Of a DNA stretch of 64,000 nt, positions 11,672-23,001 are shown in pieces. The stretch is from positions 6,460,501-6,524,500 of the forward strand of contig OU015663.1 of the NCBI GenBank assembly GCA_907165275.2, in the 5' to 3' direction. The stretch's first letter is position 1, and each line of letters begins with the position of its first letter. The notes under the pieces were generated by a model that saw only the letters and a list, made by a program, of their open reading frames with translations, did not search any database and was not told where the DNA came from. The DNA comes from Zygaena filipendulae. Lineage: Eukaryota > Arthropoda > Insecta > Lepidoptera > Zygaenidae. The translations under genes were made by a program, and so were the position numbers.

Positions 11672-11812
11672 ATATAGGTATCAGTTTTCTTTAAAAATCA
11701 GTTTAAGGACTACTCAGTTGCCTAAACAACCCAAACTGCTGGTTAAAGAACAAAATATATAAGTTTGCACAAAAAAATTGAAAAAGTATTTTTGGGAAAA
11801 TCAATCCTTAAG

Positions 11813-12785
11813 GCACCCAAAGTCCTCCATGGTCTCAGCCATGACCACTATTTCGTCAGTAAACCGATTAATGCCATTCTATTCCAGTCCAGAAGCTTAA
11901 ATACTTCTTCCAATGCTGCGGTGAAGAGTTTCGGAGAGATAATATCTCCCTGTCTCACTCCTCGCCGCAGTTGAATTGGCTTCGTACTCTGATCCTGCAG
12001 TCGGACTCACATCGTGGTGTTTTCATATAGAAACACTTCAGCACTTCGATATACCGGTGATCAACGGTGTCATGCTCGATGGCCTCAGCAGAGCCTCCGA
12101 ACGAGTGGGTCTTAGGATGAACATGGATGAGACGAAGATCATGTCAAACGCATACGTCGTACCCACTCTAGTGATGATCGGAGTCTCTAAAGTTGTACAC
12201 GATTAATGTTTCCTTGGGACAAGCAGTTCAACTGGGTAAGTTCAACTTTGAAAAAGAGGTCAATCGTCGAATCCAGTTCGGCTGGGCAGCGTTTGCGAGG
12301 CTACGAAGTATCTTCTCGTACTCAATCCCGAAGTGCCTCGCGAATAAAGTGTGTTGTCAGTGATGACTTATGATACAGAGACGTAATCGCTCACTATGGA
12401 CCTCATAAGAAGGGTTAAGGTCACCCAGAGGGCTATGGAGAAAGCTATGCTTGGAGTTTCACTGCAAGATCGCATTCGAAATGAGGAAATCCGCAGGCGA
12501 ACCAAGGTTACCGACATAGCCCGAAAAATAGTAAACCTTAAGTGGCAGTGGGCGAAGAGCATCGCACGAAGAGCTGATGAGCGATGGACCAAGAAAGTTC
12601 TTGAGTGGCGACCAGGAATCGGAGGAAGCGGTGTGGGTAGGCCCGTTACAAGGTGTATCGATGACTTGGTGAAGGTTTTGGGACGCCATCGGGTGCGGGA
12701 AGCGCAGGACCGGTCGTTGTGGCGATCCTTGGGGGAGGCCTATTTCCCAGTGGATGTCTTTTGACTGATATGATTATGACGAATC
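11813..12785 (+). mobile_element. RTE-type LINE remnant with 5' inversion
   Basis: From about 12065 to 12785 the plus strand encodes the end of an RTE-type reverse transcriptase: RT tail residues near 12070-12170, a broken stretch 12190-12395, then an open frame 12396-12764 with the endonuclease-RT tail (RRRTKVTDIARK, WQWAKSIARR, GRPVTR). Several stops and frameshifts show it is dead. From 11813 to about 12064 the element lies in the opposite orientation: on the minus strand it encodes the upstream RT part (IDHRYIEVLK, GDIISPKLFTAALEEVFKLL, and a damaged VVMAETMEDFG). The inverted piece ends where the forward piece begins in the element, the structure expected from twin priming. Confidence 0.8.
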
Positions 12786-14048
12786 CTGAAGGCTAAAGCC
12801 ACACCACAAAGTGCTTCGCTTATTGCTAAGAGCCAAGAAACGTGATAGTACGGTATCCTTCAGTTTGTATAGAGCTCTGGTCGATCTGCAGAATTGTTAG
12901 CTTTCAACTGAAGACATGTTTTACCTATGTTGTTAGTTTCGTTACCACTCTTAACAAAAGTGGTTTATAAATTAAAGTTAGAGTCAACAATTTTCCAGCG
13001 TTCAAGAAAAACTGACAGTTTCTACAACCCTGCGTCTCTCACTTTTAACTTACGTTGGACAGAGACAATACTAACGCAACAAAATCGCTATTTGCTAACG
13101 TCGTAAGGCCTCTGAATATAGTGACTGTAGCGAAAGCAAAACGGCCTCAAGCCGCGCGGCCTTCGCCGACGCCCGACACCGCGCACGGACACAGCGCTCT
13201 ATCGTATACAACACTTATTATACAGTGTGTAATTTTGAACGAGGGACGTAACCAAACTCTCGGTTTATACTTAGGTATAGGACAGGTAACTAAGATAAAT
13301 ATATTTAAAATACAAACAACCTTTGCGCCAGCGGCAGTACAAAGAAAAGTATGATGTGGTATGATCTGTCAGTTTTAGTCGGTAACTTGCGCGCTGAATT
13401 TTTGTAATTAATTTTTAAGTCAAAAATCAATGTTATGTTGGTTTTTTGCTATTTGATATGAGAATCAAATACTGAACGCCCTCCTTAAAGAAGTCCCTCG
13501 TTCAACCCTACACCTTGTATAAGCTCTGCTCACCACTAAGTACTAACTAGCAGCTATTGAGCTTTTTTCCACTGAACGAACTGTTTGATGTACCTATTTA
13601 CTGAAATAAAAACTATATTCTTCTCTAATGTTCAAGCTATCTCTAAACTTTAGCTCTAGGTCTAAACTGAATTTTCATAAGATCGGTTCGATACGGTCTT
13701 GAAAACGTAAAAATCAACTCTCTGCAGGTATATCCTGACTAATTAATCTTCGGAACGGCTAAACGGATTGTCATGGATAATATTTTCATAATTTAGTCCC
13801 AGAACTAGATAGAATCATTACTAAATTCAAACGAGTGAAACCACGTGGTACCTACAATCAATAAAAAAATCAATCAAAACCGGCTATGGAACTTTAATAC
13901 TGCAATGATAAGAGTAAAAAGAAAAATGTAAACCTTCCCCAAACCTTAATATTTTTTTAGGCTGTGGCTAGTCATCCATTAAACGGACGACTAATTAGTC
14001 GTTCGTTAACGCAAAATGTATTGATCTTTTCCAACTTTCTTTTTTTGT
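12786..14048. other. Intergenic DNA, no recognised gene
   Basis: AT-rich with a short CpG-rich spot near 13150-13190. A frame at 13055-13354 has no recognisable domain. Nothing else stands out. Confidence 0.35.
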
Positions 14049-14281
14049 TAGAGATCATCTAAGCTAAAATGACGCGCCCCTCCATCGGGTATACGCACAC
14101 GCACAACCGTAAAAATATGGATACGACACATATAAATCTGGTCTGTCTATTCATCACAAGTGCGCAATACTGTCACCGCACTCACACTACTAAATAGATA
14201 ATATCTGATACATGATCCCGCACATCTAAAACTGCTATTAAAAAGTAGTGGGACGCGTCATTTTAGTTTAGATAAGCTCTA
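14049..14281. mobile_element. MITE with about 30-bp inverted ends and TA duplication
   Basis: The left end (TAGAGATCATCTAAGCTAAA, continuing ATGACGCG) is an imperfect inverted match of the right end (CGCGTCATTTTAGTTTAGAT, continuing AAGCTCTA). The outermost TA pairs fit a Tc1/mariner-type TA target duplication. It is about 230 bp with no coding capacity. Confidence 0.65.
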
Positions 14282-14404
14282 CGAGATTTGCACGCTGAAT
14301 GAAAAACCTTTTGAGGTGATATCCAATTTTTGTTTAAAAATAAATTGTAAATGTCACTGTAAATTTAATTGTAAATACCGTTAGATTATAATCTATCTCA
14401 CGAG

Positions 14405-14641
14405 ATTGTAAATTGTCAAAAGATCGTGAACCGTAACACTGTTTTTGGTGACAGCGACTTACTCAGCTGCAGTACAAACCTAACCCTTTGATTATACAAC
14501 GTGTTAATGAATTAACTGAAAACCTGATACACCCCATTTAAAAAAATTAACAATAATATGATTAAAATATATTTTATGTCAAAAAAATTCATACTTTAAA
14601 AGCAGTATGTTACAGTTCACAATCTTTTGACAGTTAACAAT
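14405..14641. mobile_element. MITE with about 36-bp imperfect inverted ends
   Basis: The left arm (TTGTCAAAAGATCGTGAACC with flanks) and the right arm (TTCACAATCTTTTGACAGTT with flanks) are inverted matches across about 36 bases. Inside, at 14490-14535, is a block (AACGTGTTAATGAATTAACT, then CCTGATACACCCC) that also forms one end of the MITE at 40862-41210. One element may therefore have captured or been built from part of the other. Confidence 0.6.
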
Positions 14642-16945
14642 AGATATACTATGCAGTACCTATATTGATAACCTCTTTTTGAATTTATGTAGTTTAGTAG
14701 GCCGTGGACGACTAATAAATAATCCGTTTAGTGGACGACTAGACACTTCGATTTTTTTATTGATGGAACCAAACATATGTATATCTACCTACTAAGGTAT
14801 ATGTATAATCTAAACATTATGTGAATCGTATCAAATGGTGCGGGCGATTTACGTCAAATACGTGATACGTGAATAAGTCTCGTGATAGTTACAGCAACAA
14901 TTTCTTTCAGTTGGATTCTTTTGTCAGGGTCTTAGGGTAGAAAAACAATCGAAGATATTGGCCATTCTATTAACTAGCTCGAACTGCTATTGGAGCGCCG
15001 GCAATTGGAAGGAATACTACCAACGTCACCTTTACACATTACAAAGGTAGATTTAACTCGTACTATGTCAATGTCGGTACATCAAAATAAAGTGACATTC
15101 ACAATACACACGGAGTGTTGAAGAATTGTGTGGTGCCACCTCTGCTGGATCACTCCAACTATCTGGAAATGTCGAAAGATGCGACAGGTGAATTTAATCG
15201 TTTGACCACCTGTCTAAGAGATGTTTAAACATCTCACATTAATTTAATTATGGATACCTCCGTAATGAGGTAATAACGGTTCGGTAGTAAACCAGCCTTA
15301 ATCTTCACCTTTGGTGGTAGTCCGGTTGGCGGTAACTATTAACTTAGGTAGGTACTTAGTTACAATCTAGTATATGAAGTGCGCAACTACGAAAAATTAT
15401 GTTGAGTGAAAAAGAAATGTACTCTAGATAGGCAGAAGATTAATGCATAACTTATTTAAGTATGGATGCCGTAATTATCTTTTAGCTTAATATTTAGTAG
15501 GTACAACTGTTGAAGCCAAGTTTGAACAGTGGTGGTGTATAAAAAAAAATCGCTGCTACTTGAATAATATAGATACAGTCATGCAGTGTGTACTATTTTA
15601 ATTCCTATATGACAGACCGACTGGTTTGTGACAACATACAGGTCCTAGAATTTGGCAGGCAGACGTGTAGGTACTTAATTCTTCTACAGCTTGCAAACCA
15701 TTGCAAACTGGGAGACACTGCTGATAGCTGCGCTGTAACAGTTTGGACAGTCAGCCGCGACCGAGATTGCTCTAAACTGGTAGGCCTTACACTCATCACG
15801 CGCTGTCAACTTATCACCGGTGACTCAAACTCTCGTCAACACAAAGCATAGACCACTGTCCACTAGCGATGGAGACCAAGACTTGATTCAGTATAGATTT
15901 GACTCAGTTTATGTGTTATCTTCTTCAATTATACTACTTAGCTAATGGACTACCTTAGAAACAAAGAGGAGGGGTGCTTTTTTGGCAACCATAAATGTTC
16001 AGTTGTTGACGTTTGCATTGGAACTTGGCTGGTTCTATGAAACACGGGAGCTGCCAATGTGATAGAAGGTCCTTGTATCTCAAATTTATGTCCGTGCAAG
16101 CGTTGCAGTAAGAAACCTGTGGTTAAACTGTCTGCCGTAGCAAAACTGTTTACACTGAGGCCTATCTCACAGTCAAAATATCCATACAGTAGGCCCACGA
16201 TGACGTCTGGTTAAAGTGATTCTGCGGTGCAAGGTAAGGCGCGGGTGAACATTCGCGAATAGATGTTTATATAGTAAAAAAAAACCTACAACGTTGTTAA
16301 AGTGATAAGCTGACATTTTTATGGGTAAAGAAGCGGGTTCTCGTCAAATCATCGACTTAACGCTCTTGGGTACATAGCTGTGACTCGAGTCTCTTTTGCC
16401 AGTATTTCTCCCGTAGCAATTTTTTTCATTGGCTCTATCTAGCAAGGCATATCTAGCATAATATTTAAACGATTCTAATATGAAGAGTATTGTTAAATAA
16501 TGTTTTAAATACTTAAACCTTCCCAGTAAGTAAATAATACATCAAATATACATATAAAAAAGAGAAACACAGAACCTTCCTTTTTAATTTTTAGTAATAG
16601 AGGGGATCTTCTTAAAAATACTAATAAATATCATATCTTAAAGGTACAATATTATAACTTATAGTTATAGTCTCGCGATATTTTCTTTTATTTTTCGCAA
16701 AAATCATAAGCATCAAATGTCGGACTTCTGTGAGTAGATATATTATTATCTCTATATTTGTACATACTATGTATATATTTTGTGAGTGAGTGTGCTTGCG
16801 TCGCATCGCCTGGGGCAGCCTCGGCAGCTCGAGCGACAGGCAGGTAGGTATTACGCGGTGCTGCTGCGTAACCGCGCACCTATAATATGGTACTGTGATG
16901 AAAACACACGCAACTTAATATGCTTTATTATACTCGTGTGCATTA
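14642..16945. other. Intergenic DNA with one unrecognised open frame
   Basis: A perfect 18-bp palindrome GAGATGTTTAAACATCTC lies at 15218-15235. On the minus strand, 15950 to about 16210 is an open frame of about 85 codons with balanced amino-acid composition (it includes LLYGYFDCEIGLSVNSFATA) and no ATG at its start. It could be an exon or a transposon fragment; I do not recognise it. Confidence 0.3.
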
Positions 16946-17190
16946 ATTTTAGTTTTTATAAAAAATATTGGACATGCATTTTTTTAATGTATGTACTTAA
17001 TCAAAAAAATAACGACGACACACGTCGCATGACGTCACGCCTCGCTACAGTTTATACGAAGTTATGACGTCACGAGCCACCACTCATAAACTTTAATATG
17101 CTTTATTTAGGTAAAGCGCGTTAAAAATAATAGACACGAATCAAAATATACGTATATTCTATGTATTATTTTTTCATTGTCTGACTAAAT
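16946..17190. mobile_element. MITE, family A, copy 2 (reverse orientation, two CRE palindromes)
   Basis: It shares with copy 1 the blocks TTGGACATGCATTTTTTT and TTAATCAAAAAAATAACG near one end, and AATAGACACG and CTGACTAA near the other, in reverse orientation. Two perfect TGACGTCA palindromes lie at 17030-17037 and 17065-17072. The ends are more decayed than in copy 1. Confidence 0.6.
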
Positions 17191-18968
17191 TGATTTTTAT
17201 TTATTTATTTGGCATTTTTGAATAAGCTCATATCTATAGATAAAATGCAATAGAAGAAAAATAATTAATAGTTAAATAAACTCTACTCTTTTGACTCTCT
17301 GACATGAAAATATGTAAAACGAAAAATGTTACAATATTTTTTCTCAACATACCAACCTTATTGATGAGTACACTAAGCAATTCGTGGAAATTAAGCTGAC
17401 TTTATGGATACACGTAAGTCCGATAGGTATCGGGTATCCACTGCTTGTTGTAGATCTTCTCATCATGCTTTATTCCCCATGGTTCCTCGCCCTGCGCATC
17501 CAAGCCCTCCACCAATGTGTGCAATGTTGTCCTGCCATCTTATCATCTTTTGCAATGTATGCCGATATAACATCTTCATCTTGCCCTGGGTCTCAGTTAC
17601 ATTTTTCTCACGGCACATAAGTCCTGCAGGTAGTGGCTTCATTTTCCAACCCATCTTCACTTCAGGCAAGTTATTCTTTACCTAATGTTTTTTAAAGGAT
17701 TATGTTTAATATTTTTTGTGAAGTTACCTTTTTAATTGGATTTTTTTTTGATGGAATTTTCTCGAGTGTACATTTATTTATGCCCGCAAAATACTGTCCA
17801 TCCAATGGTTACCCGACCTTCCCACTTACGTATACATTCCGTCTGCTAGTTACATTTTAGTCTTCCCATTTATTACTAAAGTAGCTGTTCCCCGCGGTTT
17901 CACCGTTTTAAACGTTTTAAAAAAAAAATAGGCCTCATTTATTCGATGTTATGTACACTTTGATATCTTAGGGTTTGGCATCCCCTTTTCGACTATTCCT
18001 GTAGATATAGGAACTCCGGATCCTTACCATCACCATATCTCGCTTGGAATGCTCGATAACGCGCTTTGCTCAGCGGAGAACGCTCGCTACGGCATGCAGC
18101 AGCTCTGCTGAGCCATAAAGAAGCCCTACGCTTTAGCTGGCCATAGAATAAAAATGTGTTCTTTATTCAAAGCTAACCGCAAACTATCTGCGATAACAAG
18201 TTTTTTGCTTTTTATTTTTTACTAGGTATACGACTTCATACATACTGCGAAGGTACCTTTTTATATGTACCTATTTAGGTAAGAAACAAATTATTAAAAA
18301 AAAACTGTATTATCTGAATTTTTTTTTTCTACAAAAAACGATAGTCAGGGCGTGTGTACTGAGTAGGTATTATATTATGTGAGTAATTATAATTTTGCGA
18401 GATGTCTTGTTCTAGAATAAAAGTATTGGTATTATAAAATTAGTCACATTTCATACAAATTTCGATATAAAAATATCTACTAATTTACCTTACACATTTA
18501 TTAATCTAAGCTTAAATCACATCAGTACTTCTCATCTCCATCATGTTAACGAGGATTCAACTCCAGTATATGGTTTCTTTTCTAAAAACCCCGTGAAGTA
18601 CCTACCTGCTTCGGCCCAGATGGTGAAGGGAGCCGTAGGGTTCCGGGGTCGATGCCGACAGCAGAAAAAAGGGTCCCACGTCTGGGATTCTTGTGTTGTC
18701 TTTGTTCTGTGTCCCTTCTGCATAGAGAAAGCATGTTGGAATTTTTGTTTGTTGTTACTTTGGGACTCTACATTGTGTTTTTTTGTAATTTCTTTAACTA
18801 GGTAGGCGGTAAGAATTAGTAAATAATTTTAAGGCTTTTCCTATAACATGCATTGCATAAATTTTCTTATAGCTTGATTTACTTACTTACATTGCTGGTT
18901 TACGCAAGAAAATTTAGAAAATTAAATATATATATATTCAGTATTATTTATTACACGATATAAAACAA
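17191..18968. other. Intergenic DNA with a Helitron-like 3' fragment
   Basis: Mostly AT-rich. A short minus-strand Helitron-like end (AGCTGTTCCCCGCGGTTTCA) lies at 17883-17902. Frames at 17384-17685 and 18541-18805 show no domain I can name. Confidence 0.35.
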
Positions 18969-19047
18969 TCCTTACTAATATTATAAATGCGAAAGTGGGT
19001 TTGCTTGTTTGTTTGTTACGCTTTCACGGCTAAACGGCTCAACCAAT
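18969..19047 (+). mobile_element. Helitron-like repeat, left half, split by the LTR element
   Basis: It begins TCCTTACTAATATTATAAAT and runs through GTTTGTTACGCTTTCACGGC into the LTR insertion. Its continuation is at 25882. The last four bases (CAAT, 19044-19047) are the target-site duplication of the LTR element. Confidence 0.65.
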
Positions 19048-19719
19048 TGTAATGTACTGTGGGGTCTGTTGCCATGTTAAATTTTATTAGTAAACATTTC
19101 TTTAAATATTTCTTTTTCAATTCTGTAAAGCGTCATTGTTCCCACGTTCGGTAACATTAAGCTATTATCTAAGTTTCTTCTCATTGTTTTCATTCACTTT
19201 GTGTTATTGGTTTTACAGTATGAATCTTGTATTTTTTTTAGAAAAGGTTTTATCAGTTTTAGGACCTAGATGAGACAAAGGTTTATTAAGGTTCATTGTG
19301 TAGCACAAACAGCAATAGCTAGTTAATTACCTATCGTTAGTAACATCTGCACGCAGCACCCTTTGCTGTACCGCTCCTTGGAGTGAAAGATGTTTTGTTT
19401 CTATTGTTTTTATGTAACGTTCCAGTACCTTTGTTATAAGACCTTTTGTAAATGTGTAGTTCATTATTTTGAGAGTCGTGCTTAGTGCGAGGGAAGTTTG
19501 GAGTAGTCAGTTAGTTACCCACCTTCAACCACGCAACACGAGTCATAGTGACACCCCCCGCGTATAAAGTTGATCTCGCGTAAGTTATTCTATATTTTAT
19601 ATTGTAGTTATTATAACCTAGTATCTGGTTCATAATATAAACTCTATATAAAATCCTGTGTCTGTTGTATCAATTGTGTCTTCACTCCTCTCTGACTACC
19701 GGCACGTCGGCACACAACA
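19048..19719 (+). repeat. 5' long terminal repeat (672 bp)
   Basis: Begins TGTAATG and ends CACAACA. I see no difference from the 3' copy when the two are read side by side. A TATAAA lies at 19563-19568 and an arthropod initiator-like TCAGT at about 19508, either of which could position transcription. LTRs of this family supply promoter and polyadenylation signals. Confidence 0.93.
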
Positions 19720-19722
19720 AAT

Positions 19723-19740
19723 TGGTGTCAGAAGTGGGAT
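19723..19740 (+). promoter_or_regulatory. Primer binding site, tRNA-Leu type
   Basis: TGGTGTCAGAAGTGGGAT starts three bases after the 5' LTR. Its reverse complement ends in CCA and fits the 3' end of a eukaryotic tRNA-Leu (from memory of tRNA sequences). This is where minus-strand DNA synthesis would start. Confidence 0.85.
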
Positions 19741-19869
19741 GAAGTGAAGTGAAATGAAGGAATAATTCCCGAGAAAATAGAGATAACAAAAGGTTGTTAT
19801 CTATGTCCCAGCATTGTCAAGGTAAATAATAGTTATGCGTTAACAGCTTGTTTAAACACCACTGATGAG

Positions 19870-22800
19870 ATGATAAAAATAAACAAAATTAAGGTCCATT
19901 TAGAGTCTATAACTAACAAAGACCAAAGCGACAGTAGAATAATGAAAGTTGATAAACAAAATAATAATTGTAATTACGATAGTAGTCGTTTAGACAAAAT
20001 AGAACAAACATTGAGAATTGACCATTTAAACAAAGAAGAAAAAGAATCATTAGTAAAATTATGTAAAGAATATAATCATATTTTCCATTTAGAAGGCGAT
20101 AGTCTAACCGCCACAGATATTGTCATGCACGAGATACCCCTTGAAAATGAACGTCCAATTAACACTAAATCGTATAGATACCCAGAAGCTCTAAAAGAAG
20201 AAGTTCATGACCAAGTAAATAAATTATTAAAAGATAACATTATTAAACCTTCCAATAGTCCCTGGAACTCACCAGTATGGATTGTCCCCAAAAAAGAAGA
20301 TGCGTCTGGTAAAAAGAAATGGAGACTCGTGATAGATTTTAGAAAATTAAATGACAACAGTATAGGAGATGTTTATCCCTTGCCCCAAATAAATGATATT
20401 TTAGATCAGTTAGGACATAGTAAATATTTTACTACATTAGATCTAGCATCTGGATTTCATCAAATTAAAATGCACCCGAGAGATCAAGCTAAAACAGCGT
20501 TTAGTGTACCGTTAGGTCACTACGAATTTACGCGAATGCCATTCGGTCTTAAGAATGCTCCAAGTACCTTTCAAAGGTTAATGAATAATGTTTTAGTAGG
20601 TTTACAAGGTTTAAAGTGTTTTGTTTATTTAGATGACATAGTTGTTTATGGTAATTCATTAGAAGATCACAATAATAAATTAAAAGAAATATTTGAAAGA
20701 CTATCGAAAAATAAATTAAAGTTACAACCAGATAAGTGCGAGTTTTTAAAAAGAGAAGTTATGTATTTAGGACACTTAATCACTCAAAATGGAGTTGAAC
20801 CAGACCCAAAAAAGATAGAAGCAGTAAAGAATTTCCCTATACCTAAAAATGAAAAAGATATTAAAAGTTTCTTAGGTTTGGCAGGTTACTATAGAAGATT
20901 TATCGGAAACTTTAGCAAATTAACACAACCCTTAACAAAGCTTCTTAAGAAAGACATACCTTTTATTTGGACTAGTTTACAACAAGATTCATTTGAAACA
21001 TTAAAATTAAAATTATGTCAAAAGCCCATTCTACAATATCCGGATTTCAGCAAACCTTTTATACTAACAACTGATGCAAGTAATTACGCTGTAGGTAGTG
21101 TTTTATCACAGAACTGTACAGATTCCGATCTCCCTATAGCCTACGCGAGTAGAACACTAAACAAAGCGGAAGTTAATTACTCAACAACAGAAAAAGAATT
21201 GCTAGCAATAGTTTGGTCAGTTAAACATTTCAGACCCTATTTATATGGTCGACAGTTTACGATTGTCACAGACCATAAGCCACTGGAATGGCTATTTAAC
21301 GTTAAAGACCCAGGATCGAGATTGGTCAGATGGAGACTGTTATTAGAAGAATACGATTATAAGATAATATATAAAAAAGGAAAATTAAATAATAACGCAG
21401 ATGCATTGAGTCGTATTATGCCGGAGAATGATATGGTGAAAATAAATATTTTAACAAGAAAACACGAAAGTTACTCATCCTTCTTAGAAGAAATTAAAAG
21501 ACGCCCGATTCTAACTAAAAACTTAGAAGAACATAGAGGTATTCCCCCATCTAACTGTAACAAAGTAATTTTTACATCATGCGATTTAGATCCCATTAAC
21601 GAGGAACAATTAAAACTATATGAAAATAGTATATCAGAATTAAAAGCACGGAACGCCAAGTTATATGATATATTAGCATCTAGAGGAAGTAATAATAAAT
21701 TAACATTTTTCGCGTTTACTAGGGTTAACAATTGGGAAAAAGTTTCTTATGAAGATATTTTTAATGTTTTAAAGAATTTAAGAGACCGATTAATAAAAGA
21801 AAATATCACAGAATTTTGTTTGGAAAACTTAAAACCATTGCTCAACTTAAAATGGCATAAAATTAGAACTATACTGAGATTTTTATTTAAGGATACTAAA
21901 ATATTAATTAAAGTTTATCACAATACGGTTGTCACTCCAAAAGAGGAAGATATCGTAAAAATATTAGACGAGTGTCACACAAACCCAATCTCAGGTCATA
22001 CAGGATTTCATAAAACTTATAAGAAAATTAAGTCTAATTACTACTGGAAAACCATGAAACAAGACATCGCTGAATTTATAAAAAAATGTAAGTCGTGCCA
22101 AGAAAATAAATTAAATAGAAAGAAAACTAAACAACCCATGGAAATAACAACTACAGCAACAAATGCGTTTGAAAAAGTTTGTTTAGACATTGTAGGTCCA
22201 TTGCCCTTAACAGAAAATGGTAATAAATATATCTTGACTTTGCAAGACGATCTAACTAAATTTTCACAAGCATATCCATTACCTAAACACGATGCGGAAA
22301 CAATAGCTGACTGTTTTGTCAGAAATTTTATTTGTAAATTTGGTATACCCGAAGTAGTACTCACAGACCAAGGTGCAGATTTTATGTCAAATTTAATAAA
22401 AGAAATATCGAAATTATTTAAAATGAAGAAAATTAATACAAGTGCGTATCACCCTCAGTCCAATGGAGCTTTAGAAAGAAGTCATAGTACACTAGCAGAC
22501 TATCTTAAACATTACGTTAACGAAGATCAAAATAATTGGGATCGTTGGATAGACTTCGCAATGTTTTCATACAATACTAACGTGCATAGTACAACACGTT
22601 ATACCCCATTTGAACTTATATTTGGTTTCAAAGCATGTTTACCTAGTTCAATTACTAAAGAAACAGAATTCAAGTATTCTTACGATAATTATGTAGATGA
22701 TTTATTATTAAAATTAAGGAAATCGCGTGAACTAGCTAGAAAAAATATTATTGATTCAAAGGAAACAAATAAAAGATTATATGACAAGAAATCTAGGTAC

Positions 22801-23001
22801 ATAGAATTTAAAATAGGAGATAAGGTATATTTAAGCAACGAACAAGTTCGGTTAGGAAAGACGAAAAAGTTAGCAAAATACTGGTTAGGTCCTTACGACA
22901 TTATAGCAATCAATTCTAAAGTTAACGTCACTTTACAAGTGAAAAATAAGAAAATGCGTGTTCATACAAACCGACTGAAACATGCGTTTGTTTCAGGATG
23001 A
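19870..23001 (+). CDS. pol: Pol polyprotein: reverse transcriptase, RNase H, integrase (N-terminus lost)
   Basis: A 1,043-residue intact frame from the first ATG. The RT spans about residues 85-300, with LDLASGFHQ at 190-198 and the catalytic YLDD at 253-256. RNase H covers about 395-515, with TDAS at 401-404 and TDHK at 467-470. The integrase has its zinc finger (H703, H710, C740, C743), catalytic D773, D833 and E869 with 35 residues between the last two, and a GPY/F-type module at 1007-1009. The frame stays open upstream to 19753, and that stretch resembles the linker after the protease in other gypsy Pol proteins, so the ATG is probably not the ancestral start. Normally Pol is made as a Gag-Pol fusion; here gag and protease are gone. 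The stop codon overlaps the env start by ATGA. Confidence 0.95.
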   Translation: MIKINKIKVHLESITNKDQSDSRIMKVDKQNNNCNYDSSRLDKIEQTLRIDHLNKEEKESLVKLCKEYNHIFHLEGDSLTATDIVMHEIPLENERPINTKSYRYPEALKEEVHDQVNKLLKDNIIKPSNSPWNSPVWIVPKKEDASGKKKWRLVIDFRKLNDNSIGDVYPLPQINDILDQLGHSKYFTTLDLASGFHQIKMHPRDQAKTAFSVPLGHYEFTRMPFGLKNAPSTFQRLMNNVLVGLQGLKCFVYLDDIVVYGNSLEDHNNKLKEIFERLSKNKLKLQPDKCEFLKREVMYLGHLITQNGVEPDPKKIEAVKNFPIPKNEKDIKSFLGLAGYYRRFIGNFSKLTQPLTKLLKKDIPFIWTSLQQDSFETLKLKLCQKPILQYPDFSKPFILTTDASNYAVGSVLSQNCTDSDLPIAYASRTLNKAEVNYSTTEKELLAIVWSVKHFRPYLYGRQFTIVTDHKPLEWLFNVKDPGSRLVRWRLLLEEYDYKIIYKKGKLNNNADALSRIMPENDMVKINILTRKHESYSSFLEEIKRRPILTKNLEEHRGIPPSNCNKVIFTSCDLDPINEEQLKLYENSISELKARNAKLYDILASRGSNNKLTFFAFTRVNNWEKVSYEDIFNVLKNLRDRLIKENITEFCLENLKPLLNLKWHKIRTILRFLFKDTKILIKVYHNTVVTPKEEDIVKILDECHTNPISGHTGFHKTYKKIKSNYYWKTMKQDIAEFIKKCKSCQENKLNRKKTKQPMEITTTATNAFEKVCLDIVGPLPLTENGNKYILTLQDDLTKFSQAYPLPKHDAETIADCFVRNFICKFGIPEVVLTDQGADFMSNLIKEISKLFKMKKINTSAYHPQSNGALERSHSTLADYLKHYVNEDQNNWDRWIDFAMFSYNTNVHSTTRYTPFELIFGFKACLPSSITKETEFKYSYDNYVDDLLLKLRKSRELARKNIIDSKETNKRLYDKKSRYIEFKIGDKVYLSNEQVRLGKTKKLAKYWLGPYDIIAINSKVNVTLQVKNKKMRVHTNRLKHAFVSG
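22986..22997 (+). promoter_or_regulatory. Candidate 3' splice site for env mRNA
   Basis: A pyrimidine-rich GTTTGTTTCAG ends at 22996, directly before the env ATG at 22998. Errantivirus env is known to be translated from a spliced mRNA with its acceptor near the env start. A matching donor was not established; AAGGTAAAT at 19819-19827 is one possibility. Confidence 0.5.
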
